Below are positions 1 to 6,623 of a stretch of 7,167 bases of DNA, piece after piece. Made by a program: the position numbers and the translations under genes. Under the pieces are notes generated by a model. The model did no database searches. It had not been told where the DNA came from and was given only the letters and a program-made list of their open reading frames with translations. Numbering within the stretch: the stretch's first letter is position 1; each line of letters opens with the position of its first letter. This DNA is from an uncultured Clostridia bacterium (GTDB lineage: Bacteria > Bacillota > Clostridia > Oscillospirales > Acutalibacteraceae), in contig CAMYWU010000076.1 in NCBI GenBank assembly GCA_947302895.1, positions 1-7,167 of the forward strand, given 5' to 3'.

Positions 1-453
1 CTCATAATCTCTTTTAAGAATAAGCTGTGGGATTTCACCCTGTATGCAGGCTGAAAGACAGATAAGCCCCTCGCTGTGCTTCTCAAGCAAATCCCTGTCT
101 ATTCTCGGTTTAAAATAAAAGCCCTCTGTATATGCCAGAGAAACCATTTTTATTAAATTCTTATAGCCCGTTTCATTTTTAACAAGCAAAATAAGATGGT
201 TATATTCCTTATCAAGCGCCTTATCCTTATCAAATCGGGTTCTCGGCGCAACATAAACCTCACATCCGATAATCGGCTTTATCCCCTGTTTTTTACATTC
301 CCTGTAGAAATCAACGGCGCCGTACATATTGCCGTGGTCGGTTATCGCAAGCGAGGTCATCCCCAATTCCTTAGCACGAGAAACAAGCCTGTCGGGTCGG
401 CAAGCGCCGTCGAGCAGGCTGAACTGAGTATGAAGATGGAGATGAGTAAACAT
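1..453 (-). CDS. dnaE: DNA polymerase III subunit alpha, N-terminal PHP domain (partial, C-terminus off the left edge)
   Basis: This is the catalytic subunit of the replicative DNA polymerase III family, acting at the replication fork. Only the first 151 codons are present. I translated them directly from the ATG at 453; the frame is open to position 1. The protein opens with the PHP-domain metal-binding signature [13 protein letters not shown] (residues 4-16), followed by ITDHGN (37-42), [10 protein letters not shown] (62-71) and [11 protein letters not shown] (132-142), all in the order usual for DnaE. A PHP domain at the extreme N-terminus points to DnaE rather than Gram-positive PolC, where an exonuclease and OB region come first. 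An AAGGA ribosome site (465-461) sits 7 bases before the ATG. It is the last visible gene of the minus-strand run, 17 bases after the whiA stop. Full-length family members exceed 1,000 residues, so most of the gene lies outside. Confidence 0.95.
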   Translation of the reverse strand, partial: MFTHLHLHTQFSLLDGACRPDRLVSRAKELGMTSLAITDHGNMYGAVDFYRECKKQGIKPIIGCEVYVAPRTRFDKDKALDKEYNHLILLVKNETGYKNLIKMVSLAYTEGFYFKPRIDRDLLEKHSEGLICLSACIQGEIPQLILKRDYE

Positions 454-470
454 TTTTATATCCTTAGTTT

Positions 471-1364
471 TTATAAATCTGCGGCTATTTCCTCAAGCCT
501 TTTAAGTCTGTGGTTTGCGCCGCTTTTTGAAAGCGGAGGGTCAAACGAGGCTGCAAGCTCGGAAAGCGATAAATCGGGATTATCAAGCCTTGCCTGCGCC
601 ATTTCACGAAGCGGCTTTGAGAGATAATTCAGCCCTTTTTTCTTTTTTATTTTAAGTATTGCCTCAATTTGCGGCATTGATGCCTGAACGGTTTTTTCAA
701 TATTTGCCGTTTCGCAGTTTGCCTTTCTGTTTGCGGTGTTTCTTATTTCCTTAACGATTTTAATATTCATCATCTCAAACATCGATTTAACCGCACCCAT
801 AAGATAGAGAAAATCCTCAATTGCCTCGCTGTCTTTTAAATAAACAACATTATAGCCCTTGCGGGTAATAAGCTTGGGAGTCAGCTCAAATTCATTAAAA
901 AGAGTTATAAAGCTTTTGGCAAGGTTGAGATAGGAGATATTAAATTCAAGATGATAATCCTTCTCAGGACTTGAAACAGTTCCGCATGAAAGAAATGCGC
1001 CTGCAATAAAAGCATTGGCGCAGGTTTCACATCCGAAATTTGAGAAATTAACAACAAGGTTTTTTTCACCCCCGTTATGACCGAAAAAGGTCATAAGCTT
1101 TGAAGCATTTTTCTTGCTGTTTATATCAACAGAGAAGCTTTTTCCCGAGGGAGAAACTTCTATTTTTGCATCAATATTACAAAGCTCTTTAAGCAAACGC
1201 CTAAAAAGCTCCGTGGTTCCTTCGTTTTCGCTCTGAAAGGTTATCCTTTTGAACGAAAAGTTTTTTGAAAACAGCGCCATACCATAGAGCAAGCTCCTTT
1301 TACAGCATCTGTTTTCATATTCATTTTTCAGCAGTTCGTTTTTAACCTGTGATGAAAATGACAT
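471..1364 (-). CDS. whiA: DNA-binding protein WhiA
   Basis: WhiA-family proteins are DNA-binding regulators: of sporulation septation in Streptomyces, and linked to division and chromosome segregation in Bacillus. This 297-residue protein is slightly shorter than most members, which run to about 300-330. An N-terminal degenerate LAGLIDADG-homing-endonuclease-like region carries the family segment [20 protein letters not shown] (residues 118-137). It is followed by a conserved linker [16 protein letters not shown] (206-221) and a C-terminal helix-turn-helix with the hallmark [20 protein letters not shown] (275-294). No nuclease activity is expected in this family. It lies 13 bases after the rapZ stop and 17 bases before dnaE. 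The 13-base gap has no recognisable Shine-Dalgarno sequence, so translation may be coupled to rapZ. In many Firmicutes yvcK sits between rapZ and whiA; here it does not. Confidence 0.96.
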   Translation of the reverse strand: MSFSSQVKNELLKNEYENRCCKRSLLYGMALFSKNFSFKRITFQSENEGTTELFRRLLKELCNIDAKIEVSPSGKSFSVDINSKKNASKLMTFFGHNGGEKNLVVNFSNFGCETCANAFIAGAFLSCGTVSSPEKDYHLEFNISYLNLAKSFITLFNEFELTPKLITRKGYNVVYLKDSEAIEDFLYLMGAVKSMFEMMNIKIVKEIRNTANRKANCETANIEKTVQASMPQIEAILKIKKKKGLNYLSKPLREMAQARLDNPDLSLSELAASFDPPLSKSGANHRLKRLEEIAADL

Positions 1365-1377
1365 AAATACTTATATA

Positions 1378-2238
1378 CTACTTTCTGTCTATATCCCTGT
1401 GATTAACTGAAACATTATCCCAGTTTTCCCTGAAATACTGCGCAAGCGCTCTTGCAATTGCAACGCTTCTGTGGTTTCCGCCCGTACAGCCGATTGCAAT
1501 AACAAGCTGGCTCTTGCCCTCTTTTATGTAAAGCGGATTGAGAAAATCAAGCAGGTTCTTGAGTTTATCAAGCAGAACATTTGCCTCCTTGAAGCTGAAA
1601 ACATAATCATAAACCTCTTTATCAAGACCCGTTTTTGAACGAAGCTCTTCAATCCAGTATGGGTTCGGAAGACAGCGAACATCAAGAACGAAATCCGCAT
1701 CTGTGGGGATTCCGTGCTTAAAGCCGAAGCTCATAACATTTATATTCATAACCTTTGTATCATCGCCAAGAAGAATCTGGGTTAATCTGGTTCTGAGCTG
1801 CTGGGTTGAGAAATCGGAGGTATCAATAACGTAATCCGCATTCTGGCGAATGGGCTTTAATACCTCTTTTTCGTATTCAAGCGCTTCTTCTGTATTGCCC
1901 GAAAACTTATCTGCATAAGGATGCTTACGGCGGGTCAGCTTATATCTCTGGAGCGCAACATGGGTTTTTATATCGAGATAAATAATGCTTACCTTATATT
2001 CCTCGCCCTTAAGATTTTCAACCGCATCTTTAAACGCCTGAAAAACGCCGCTTGCACGAACATCGGCAACTATCGCAATTTTATCATAAGAATCGGATTT
2101 TTCGATAAGCTCTATAAATATGGGGATGAGCTCGGTTGGCATATTATCTATGCAGTAATAACCGTTATCCTCCATAAAATTCATGGCAGTTGACTTGCCT
2201 GCCCCTGATACACCTGTTAAAAAAATAATTTCTTTCAT
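1378..2238 (-). CDS. rapZ: RapZ/YvcJ family nucleotide-binding protein
   Basis: In E. coli RapZ is an RNase adaptor controlling glucosamine-6-phosphate synthase through small RNAs. The Bacillus homologue YvcJ is an ATP/GTP-binding protein, and the role in Clostridia is not well settled. The length of 286 residues is normal. A Walker A motif GVSGAGKS is at residues 9-16, a basic stretch RRKHPYA at 103-109, and the conserved block FGFKHGIPTDADFVLDVR at 171-188, followed by PNPYW (191-195). The C-terminal domain carries GCTGGNHRSVAIARAL (250-265) and ends in VNHRDIDRK. The ATG at 2238 has an AGGA site (2249-2246) with 7-base spacing. The gene is separated from murB by repeat element A, whose left arm ends just upstream of this ribosome site. 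whiA follows after 13 bases. Confidence 0.96.
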   Translation of the reverse strand: MKEIIFLTGVSGAGKSTAMNFMEDNGYYCIDNMPTELIPIFIELIEKSDSYDKIAIVADVRASGVFQAFKDAVENLKGEEYKVSIIYLDIKTHVALQRYKLTRRKHPYADKFSGNTEEALEYEKEVLKPIRQNADYVIDTSDFSTQQLRTRLTQILLGDDTKVMNINVMSFGFKHGIPTDADFVLDVRCLPNPYWIEELRSKTGLDKEVYDYVFSFKEANVLLDKLKNLLDFLNPLYIKEGKSQLVIAIGCTGGNHRSVAIARALAQYFRENWDNVSVNHRDIDRK

Positions 2239-2253
2239 AATATATTCCTGTGA

Positions 2254-2364
2254 AATTGAGAATTGAGAGTTGAGAATTGAGAATTTCGGGTCTTGCAGAC
2301 GGCTATTATATAATCAGGTGTGGACAGCGTCCACCCGAAATTTTCCATTTTCAATTTTCAATTC
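2254..2364. repeat. Element A: palindromic intergenic repeat with heptanucleotide arms
   Basis: This element fills nearly all of the 126-bp murB-rapZ gap. The left arm is a 7-base tandem array (AATTGAG, AATTGAG, AGTTGAG, AATTGAG, AATT; 2254-2285). The right arm is a second 7-base array (ATTTTCC, ATTTTCA, ATTTTCA, ATTC; 2340-2364). The arms pair: 2257-2291 against 2333-2367 gives 29 Watson-Crick pairs, 5 G-T pairs and one mismatch, including a perfect 10-bp block AATTTCGGGT/ACCCGAAATT (2282-2291/2333-2342). Inside are two small hairpins, GTCT-TGC-AGAC (2290-2300) and GTGGAC-AGC-GTCCAC (2320-2334), flanking the palindrome ATTATATAAT (2305-2314), so the whole could fold like a cloverleaf. The pairing extends through the murB stop codon. 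No protein is encoded. Positions 2309-2336 match element B at 24 of 28 bases. Confidence 0.85.
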
Positions 2365-3264
2365 TTATTCAGTTACTCTTATCTCCATTTCAAGCTTAAC
2401 GCCTTTTTCGTTTTCAACCGTTTTTGAAATTCTTTCGCAAAGTCTGAGAACATCGCCGCAGGTTGCACCGCCCTTGTTGATAACAAAGCCTGCGTGTTTC
2501 TCGCTAACCTGAGCGCCGCCCTCGCTTGCGCCTTTCAAGCCGCACTCCTCAATAAGTGCGCCTGCAAAATATCCTTCGGGGCGTTTGAAGGTTGAGCCTG
2601 CCGACGGATATTCAAGCGGCTGCTTATCCTTTCTTCTTCCGAGAAGGTCATCCATCTTAGCTTTGATTTCAGCCTTATCGCCCTTTTTGAGCTTCATATA
2701 AAGCCCCGTTATTATGCATTCATTGTTATAATAAGACGAATGCCTGTATGAGAGCCCCAGTTCATCGCCTTCAAGAAAGCCCTTTTCGCCGTTTTTATCA
2801 ATATGGCTGCATTTGAAAAGAACATCCTTCATCTCGCCGCCGTATGCACCTGCATTCATAAACGCAGCGCCGCCGCATGAGCCGGGAATACCGTAGGCAA
2901 ATTCAAGCCCCGTTAAGCCCTCCTCAAGCGCAAGGCGGCAAGCCTTGATGAGCTGAGCTCCTGCCTGGGCAAAAATCGTTGTTTCATCAATAAGATAAAC
3001 CTCTGAAAAATCCTTGCCGAGAAGAATAACGCAGGCATCTATTCCGTTATCGGAAACAAGCATATTTGAGCCGTTGCCGACAACAAGATATCTTATGCCG
3101 TTTTCGTTGCAAGCCTTAATCAGCGCAGAGATATCCTCCTCGCTTTTCGGCATAACAACAAGCCTTGCCTCGCCTCCGATTTTAAAGGTTGTATGAAGGC
3201 TCATCGGCTCATTTTCAAGATACTCAATATTCAGTTTTTTTGCTAAATCGATTATTCTTTCCAA
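2365..3264 (-). CDS. murB: UDP-N-acetylmuramate dehydrogenase
   Basis: MurB is a cytoplasmic FAD enzyme that reduces UDP-N-acetylglucosamine enolpyruvate to UDP-N-acetylmuramate with NADPH, the second committed step of peptidoglycan precursor synthesis. The protein has 299 residues, as expected for the shorter type II enzymes. The FAD-binding domain shows HTTFKIGGEA (24-33), VVGNGSNMLV (61-70) and GIPGSCGGAAFMNAGAYGG (125-143). YRHSSY (173-178) supplies the conserved substrate-site Arg. YPSAGSTFKRP (219-229) carries the Ser proton donor (Ser224), and EKHAGFVINKGGAT (255-268) and the C-terminal LEMEIR (291-296) complete the site. The start is TTG at 3264: a GGTGAT site precedes it, an in-frame stop lies at 3306-3304, and the next ATG (codon 21) would remove the usual N-terminal helix. 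It sits between glucokinase and rapZ, with a repeat on each side. Confidence 0.96.
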   Translation of the reverse strand: MERIIDLAKKLNIEYLENEPMSLHTTFKIGGEARLVVMPKSEEDISALIKACNENGIRYLVVGNGSNMLVSDNGIDACVILLGKDFSEVYLIDETTIFAQAGAQLIKACRLALEEGLTGLEFAYGIPGSCGGAAFMNAGAYGGEMKDVLFKCSHIDKNGEKGFLEGDELGLSYRHSSYYNNECIITGLYMKLKKGDKAEIKAKMDDLLGRRKDKQPLEYPSAGSTFKRPEGYFAGALIEECGLKGASEGGAQVSEKHAGFVINKGGATCGDVLRLCERISKTVENEKGVKLEMEIRVTE

Positions 3265-3267
3265 TAT

Positions 3268-3273
3268 ATCACC
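3268..3273 (-). promoter_or_regulatory. Ribosome binding site deciding the TTG start of murB
   Basis: GGTGAT on the minus strand ends 3 bases before the TTG at 3264. It matches the 3' part of the AGGAGGTGAT consensus, so the effective spacing is normal. It lies immediately next to the conserved edge of repeat element B, so the murB leader is largely repeat-derived. An upstream in-frame stop (3306-3304) excludes a longer reading except from rare CTG or ATT codons. Confidence 0.65.
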
Positions 3274-3275
3274 AA

Positions 3276-3337
3276 TATAATCAGTTGCGGACAGAGTCCG
3301 CCCTCAATTCGTAATTCGTAATTCGTAATTCGTAATT
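3276..3337. repeat. Element B: half-copy of the element A family with a perfect heptanucleotide array
   Basis: The 85-bp gap between the glucokinase stop and the murB start holds the right half of the same repeat family as element A. TATAATCAG (3276-3284) is followed by a hairpin GCGGAC-AGA-GTCCGC (3287-3301), then CCC, then four perfect AATTCGT copies plus AATT (3306-3337). Against element A (2309-2336) the core is identical at 24 of 28 positions. One stem pair differs in both bases at once (T-A in A, C-G in B), so the hairpin is preserved. The left half seen in A, with its own heptad arm and GTCT/AGAC hairpin, is absent; the murB ribosome site and start codon lie there instead. Confidence 0.8.
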
Positions 3338-3349
3338 GCTTATCAAAAT

Positions 3350-4300
3350 TTATTTTGCTAAGCCGAGCAGCGCTGCACCGATAATTCCTGCGTCATTACC
3401 AAGGTCCGCCTTAACAACAAGGGTCTGAACCTTTGAATAAACGGAATATCTCTCTGATTCAACATATCTTCTGATAGGTCTTAAAAGGGTTTCGCCCTCG
3501 TTGCAGATTCCGCCGCCGATACAGATGATTTCGGGCTGAAGTGCGTTAACAAGATTTGTTATTCCGCAGGCAACATATTTTATGTACTGGTCAACAACCT
3601 TTATACCCGCTGAGTCGTTTCTTCTCATAGCGTCAAAAGCTGTTCTGCCCGAAACCTTGCCCTCTTCCTCAGCAAGCTGATGCATAATTGATTCGGGATT
3701 TTCTTCCATAGCAGCCTTTGTCTGATTAATAAGCGCAGTTGCAGAAGCATATGCTTCCCAGCAGCCCTTACGTCCGCAGGTGCAGGGCTCGCCGTCTACA
3801 ACTATAACCATATGGCCGCATTCGCCGCCTGCATTGTTTACGCCTGCAACAATCTTGCCGCCCTGAATAATTCCTGTTCCAACACCTGTTCCGAGGGTTA
3901 CGGCAACAAAGTCCTTTGAGCCGTGGCCGCTTCCTGCATAAGCCTCGCCGAGCGCTGCACAGTTTGCATCGTTTTCAACGAAAATATTATCAATTCCGAG
4001 TCTTTCGGAAAGCATTGTTTTTGCATAAATATGGTCGAAGCCGAGATTGTTTGCATATTCAATAACACCCTCGGTGTTAACCGTTCCGGGAGTTCCCATG
4101 CCAATCCATTCAACATCCTCAAAGGTTATGCCTGCAGAATCAACTGCTTCTCTGCAAACCTGAGCAATATCATCAAAAATCTCGTCTGCGGTGCGGGGCA
4201 TTGCAGTTGGGCGCTTAGCCTTTGAAACGATTTTATAGCTTCCGTTAACAACTGCTGCAACGATATTTGTTCCGCCTAAATCAATTCCTATTGTAAACAT
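3350..4300 (-). CDS. glcK: ROK-family glucokinase
   Basis: This is a cytoplasmic ATP-dependent sugar kinase, most likely phosphorylating glucose to glucose-6-phosphate. The length of 316 residues is close to Bacillus GlcK. The N-terminal phosphate-binding loop IGIDLGGTN is at residues 4-12. The catalytic aspartate is in the NDANCAALGEA segment (110-120, Asp111), followed by the second glycine loop TLGTGVGTGI (135-144). The ROK zinc site is complete: GGECGH (158-163) with CTCGRKGCWEAYAS (173-186). The C-terminal adenosine loop IGGGI is at 261-265. No N-terminal winged helix is present, so it is a kinase rather than a ROK repressor such as NagC or XylR. An AAAGGAG site (4315-4309) precedes the ATG by 8 bases. 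It follows hprK after 18 bases. Substrate specificity cannot be fixed from sequence alone; fructose or N-acetyl sugars remain possible. Confidence 0.9.
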   Translation of the reverse strand: MFTIGIDLGGTNIVAAVVNGSYKIVSKAKRPTAMPRTADEIFDDIAQVCREAVDSAGITFEDVEWIGMGTPGTVNTEGVIEYANNLGFDHIYAKTMLSERLGIDNIFVENDANCAALGEAYAGSGHGSKDFVAVTLGTGVGTGIIQGGKIVAGVNNAGGECGHMVIVVDGEPCTCGRKGCWEAYASATALINQTKAAMEENPESIMHQLAEEEGKVSGRTAFDAMRRNDSAGIKVVDQYIKYVACGITNLVNALQPEIICIGGGICNEGETLLRPIRRYVESERYSVYSKVQTLVVKADLGNDAGIIGAALLGLAK

Positions 4301-4318
4301 AAATGAAACTCCTTTTCT

Positions 4319-5284
4319 TTATGAATTTTTCCAGATTTCAAGTTCTTTTTCATTTGGCTCAACGTCTTGAATTCCAAGGGAGTGCATAAGCTCCTTTGCT
4401 CCGTTATAGCCCATCTTTTTCTGACGGTTGTTCATTGCCGCTGTTTCAACAATAACCGCAAGATTTCGTCCCGGGGTTATCGGAACGGTTATAACGGGAA
4501 CCTTAACATCAAGTATTTTTGTATATTCATTGTCGAGCCCGAGACGGTCATAAGCCTTTGTGCTATCCCATTCCTCAAGCTGAATAACCATATCAATTTT
4601 CTCCTGGGGCTTAACAGCGCCCATACCAAATATTCGCCTTGCATTAATAATGCCAATACCTCTCAGCTCAATGAAGTGGCGGATATTGCTCGGAGAATAG
4701 CCCTCAAGCGTTTTATCCGAAACCTTGCGGATTTCAACCGCATCATCGGCAATAAGTCTGTGGCCGCGCTTGATAAGCTCAATAGCCGTTTCGCTCTTAC
4801 CTGCTCCGCTTTCTCCGACTATAAGAATACCCTCGCCGTAAACCTCAACAAAAACACCGTGGCGAGTTATTCTCGGAGCAAGCTGGCGATTGAGGAAGCT
4901 GATGAGCGCTGCTATAAACGGAGAGGTTTCCTCGTTTGTTGAAAGCAGCGGAACCTCATAGTCCTCGCAAGCGCTTATGAGATATTCGGGAATTTCAAGC
5001 CCCCTTGTTACAACCGCTGCCGCAGGATGAAGCCCCAGCCAATAGCCAAGCGCCTTATTGCGTTCATCATCGCTCATATTTTTAAGGAAGCCGAGCTCCG
5101 TCCATCCAAGTATCTGAATACGAAGCGGGTCGAAGAAATCAATATATCCCGTTAAAACAATTCCGGGGCGATTGATTTCGTTTGTTTCAATTTGTATTTC
5201 CCCTGCAGGCTTCGGAATATAAACAACATCAAGCGAATGATTCTCTATAATCCTATCCAGCGTAACGAAATATTTTTCTGACAT
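4319..5284 (-). CDS. hprK: HPr kinase/phosphorylase
   Basis: HprK phosphorylates and dephosphorylates Ser46 of HPr, the signal for carbon catabolite repression through CcpA in low-GC Gram-positives. The length of 321 residues is typical. The N-terminal domain covers about residues 1-130. The catalytic domain starts at RHGVFVEVYG (141-150), with His141 in the conserved catalytic position. The Walker A loop GESGAGKS is at 157-164, ADDAVEI at 179-185, and the family signature RGIGIINARRIFGMGAV at 208-224. The C-terminal phosphorylase-associated region VPVITVPITPGRN is at 262-274. An AAGGAG site (5296-5291) lies 6 bases before the ATG. It is the first gene of the operon, directly behind a strong promoter. 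Its target HPr is not encoded in the window. Confidence 0.97.
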   Translation of the reverse strand: MSEKYFVTLDRIIENHSLDVVYIPKPAGEIQIETNEINRPGIVLTGYIDFFDPLRIQILGWTELGFLKNMSDDERNKALGYWLGLHPAAAVVTRGLEIPEYLISACEDYEVPLLSTNEETSPFIAALISFLNRQLAPRITRHGVFVEVYGEGILIVGESGAGKSETAIELIKRGHRLIADDAVEIRKVSDKTLEGYSPSNIRHFIELRGIGIINARRIFGMGAVKPQEKIDMVIQLEEWDSTKAYDRLGLDNEYTKILDVKVPVITVPITPGRNLAVIVETAAMNNRQKKMGYNGAKELMHSLGIQDVEPNEKELEIWKNS

Positions 5285-5317
5285 ATATTTCTCCTTGTTT
5301 AAGATAATCCATTATTG

Positions 5318-5346
5318 ATTATATAATATATTCGCTTCAATATCAA
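5318..5346 (-). promoter_or_regulatory. Sigma-A-type promoter of the hprK operon
   Basis: On the minus strand, TTGATA (5346-5341, five of six consensus bases) is followed after exactly 17 bases by TATAAT (5323-5318, perfect). The predicted transcription start is near 5311, giving a leader of about 27 bases to the hprK ATG, with room only for the ribosome site. No other comparably good promoter is seen before the later operon genes. Confidence 0.82.
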
Positions 5347-5373
5347 GAATAAATAAATTAAGAAATATTTAAT

Positions 5374-5402
5374 TTTACTTTTTGCATATAGTATGCTATA
5401 AT
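5374..5402 (+). promoter_or_regulatory. Promoter of the divergent glycosyltransferase gene
   Basis: TTTACT (5374-5379, four of six consensus bases), a 17-base spacer, and a perfect TATAAT (5397-5402) preceded by TG at 5394-5395, an extended -10. The predicted start is near 5409, leaving a leader of about 20 bases that contains the ribosome site. Its -35 box lies about 27 bases from the -35 box of the divergent hprK promoter, so a protein bound between them could affect both. No clear operator is visible in 5347-5373. Confidence 0.7.
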
Positions 5403-5417
5403 TAGTCAACTGTTTGT

Positions 5418-5425
5418 GAGGTGAT
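5418..5425 (+). promoter_or_regulatory. Strong Shine-Dalgarno site fixing the glycosyltransferase start
   Basis: GAGGTGAT is an almost full match to the anti-Shine-Dalgarno complement and stands 4 bases before the GTG at 5430. The alternative GTG at 5421 lies inside this site and is therefore unlikely to be the start. Confidence 0.75.
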
Positions 5426-5429
5426 AAGA

Positions 5430-6623
5430 GTGGAAAAATTACTCAGAGTGGGCATCGGTTCAGACGCTTATTATCCGACTATCGACGGAGGATGTCTTGT
5501 TGCAAAATGCTATGCGGATATCATAAATGAAAAGCTCGGTGAGGCGGTTGTTATAACCCCTAAAAACCCTAATGCCGAAGACTATCGTTTCCCCTACCCG
5601 ATTTATCGCTATAAAAGCCTTTTTACCTTCGGCGAGGGATATCCTGTTGGCTGGCCCTTCAAAGAGGTTTTTGCAAACGATGTTATTGATATGAACCTCG
5701 ATATTCTCCATTCCCACTGTCCCATTGCAACAAGCTATTTTTTCAGAAGAATAAACAGAAAAAAGCGTATTCCGACTGTTTTGACCTACCATACAAAATA
5801 TGAATACGATATTGAATCACGCCTGCAGTATAATATTCCGCTTAAAATGAGAGCATACGGAATGATGTCAAACAACATAAAAGCGGCTGATGAGGTTTGG
5901 ATAACAAGCAAAGGAACGGCTGATTCCCTCAGGAAATTCGGCTATGAGGGCGATTATATTGTTATGCCAAACGGCTGCGATTTGCCCAAGGCTGAAATAA
6001 GCGAAAACGACCGTATGTCCATAAGAAGAAAACACAATATCCCAGCAGATGTTCCGATTCTGCTCTTCGTCGGAAGGCTTATGTGGTATAAAAATATCAG
6101 GATGATTCTTGAAGCGTGCAAGCTGCTCAAAAACGACGGACTTGATTTCAAAATGATTATGCTCGGTATCGGTCCCGATGAGGGCGCAATAAAGAAATTA
6201 ACACGCAAGCTTATGCTTGATGACAGGGTTATTTTCACAGGTCAAATTAAAAGCAGACAGGATATTCAGATATACTACGGCGCCGCGGATTTGCTTGTTT
6301 TTCCCTCAACCTTTGATACAAACGGTCTTGTTGTTCGTGAGGCGGCTGCCTCCTCAACTCCTTCAATTCTTGTTGAGGGCTCCTGCGCCGCAGAGGGAAT
6401 TATAGACGGCAAAACAGGCTTTCTCTGCCTTGAAACTCCCCACAGCCTTGCAAGAAAGATAAACGATATCATAGGCAATAAGGAGCTGCTTTCAAGAGTC
6501 GGCATTGAAGCCCAGAACGATATATATATTTCCTGGGAGGATTCAATAAGGAACGCCTTTGAAAGATACCGGATTGTTATTGATAAATTCAATTCAACAC
6601 CGCATGAAAAATACAAATATTAA
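5430..6623 (+). CDS. Glycosyltransferase family 4 protein (GT-B fold)
   Basis: This is probably a cytoplasmic or membrane-associated retaining glycosyltransferase moving sugar from a nucleotide donor to an unknown acceptor, perhaps a glycolipid or envelope glycan. From GTG 5430 it has 397 residues. The N-terminal acceptor half shows PTIDGG (16-21), HSHCPIATSY (94-103) and TYHTKYEYD (119-127). The C-terminal donor half shows MPNGCDL (179-185), LLFVGRLMWYKN (211-222) with the family Arg and Lys, IGPDEG (247-252), and FPSTFDTNGLVVREAAASS (291-309). In the last block the usual EX7E pair appears as Asp296-X7-Glu304. No signal peptide or transmembrane helix is evident. It has its own promoter and is transcribed away from the hprK operon, so a shared role is not implied. 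Its TAA stop lies inside the inverted-repeat end of element C. Acceptor and donor cannot be named from sequence. Confidence 0.88.
   Translation: MEKLLRVGIGSDAYYPTIDGGCLVAKCYADIINEKLGEAVVITPKNPNAEDYRFPYPIYRYKSLFTFGEGYPVGWPFKEVFANDVIDMNLDILHSHCPIATSYFFRRINRKKRIPTVLTYHTKYEYDIESRLQYNIPLKMRAYGMMSNNIKAADEVWITSKGTADSLRKFGYEGDYIVMPNGCDLPKAEISENDRMSIRRKHNIPADVPILLFVGRLMWYKNIRMILEACKLLKNDGLDFKMIMLGIGPDEGAIKKLTRKLMLDDRVIFTGQIKSRQDIQIYYGAADLLVFPSTFDTNGLVVREAAASSTPSILVEGSCAAEGIIDGKTGFLCLETPHSLARKINDIIGNKELLSRVGIEAQNDIYISWEDSIRNAFERYRIVIDKFNSTPHEKYKY

Noticed and set aside
1..453. PHP-domain start considered as a PolC-type polymerase or a free-standing PHP phosphatase
   Set aside because: PolC does not begin with its PHP domain, and the motif series through residue 142 follows DnaE; a stand-alone PHP protein would not show this order.
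196..627. Plus-strand open frame of 143 codons
   Set aside because: It lies antisense over the dnaE and whiA coding regions, whose products show clear family motifs; no family features on the plus strand.
2254..2367. Cloverleaf-like fold of element A considered as a tRNA or structured RNA gene
   Set aside because: No T-loop, anticodon-loop or acceptor consensus, the outer stem is far too long, and the arms are simple heptad arrays.
3306..3337. Tandem AATTCGT array considered as a CRISPR-like array
   Set aside because: The repeat unit is only 7 bases with no spacers, and no cas genes are in the window.
3265..3349. murB leader considered as a riboswitch
   Set aside because: The structured part is explained by the repeat family shared with element A, and there is no known aptamer consensus.
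3898..4225. Overlapping open frames on both strands inside the glucokinase
   Set aside because: They overlap the catalytic and zinc-binding regions of the ROK kinase and have no ribosome site or recognisable domain.
4367..4942. Plus-strand open frame of 191 codons
   Set aside because: It is a shadow of hprK in the antisense direction; the minus-strand frame carries the Walker A loop and family signature across the same bases.
5421..5423. GTG at 5421 as the glycosyltransferase start
   Set aside because: It lies inside the GAGGTGAT ribosome site that properly positions the GTG at 5430.
5460..6616. Minus-strand open frames under the glycosyltransferase
   Set aside because: The plus-strand frame has a promoter, an excellent ribosome site and GT4 motifs throughout; the antisense frames have none.
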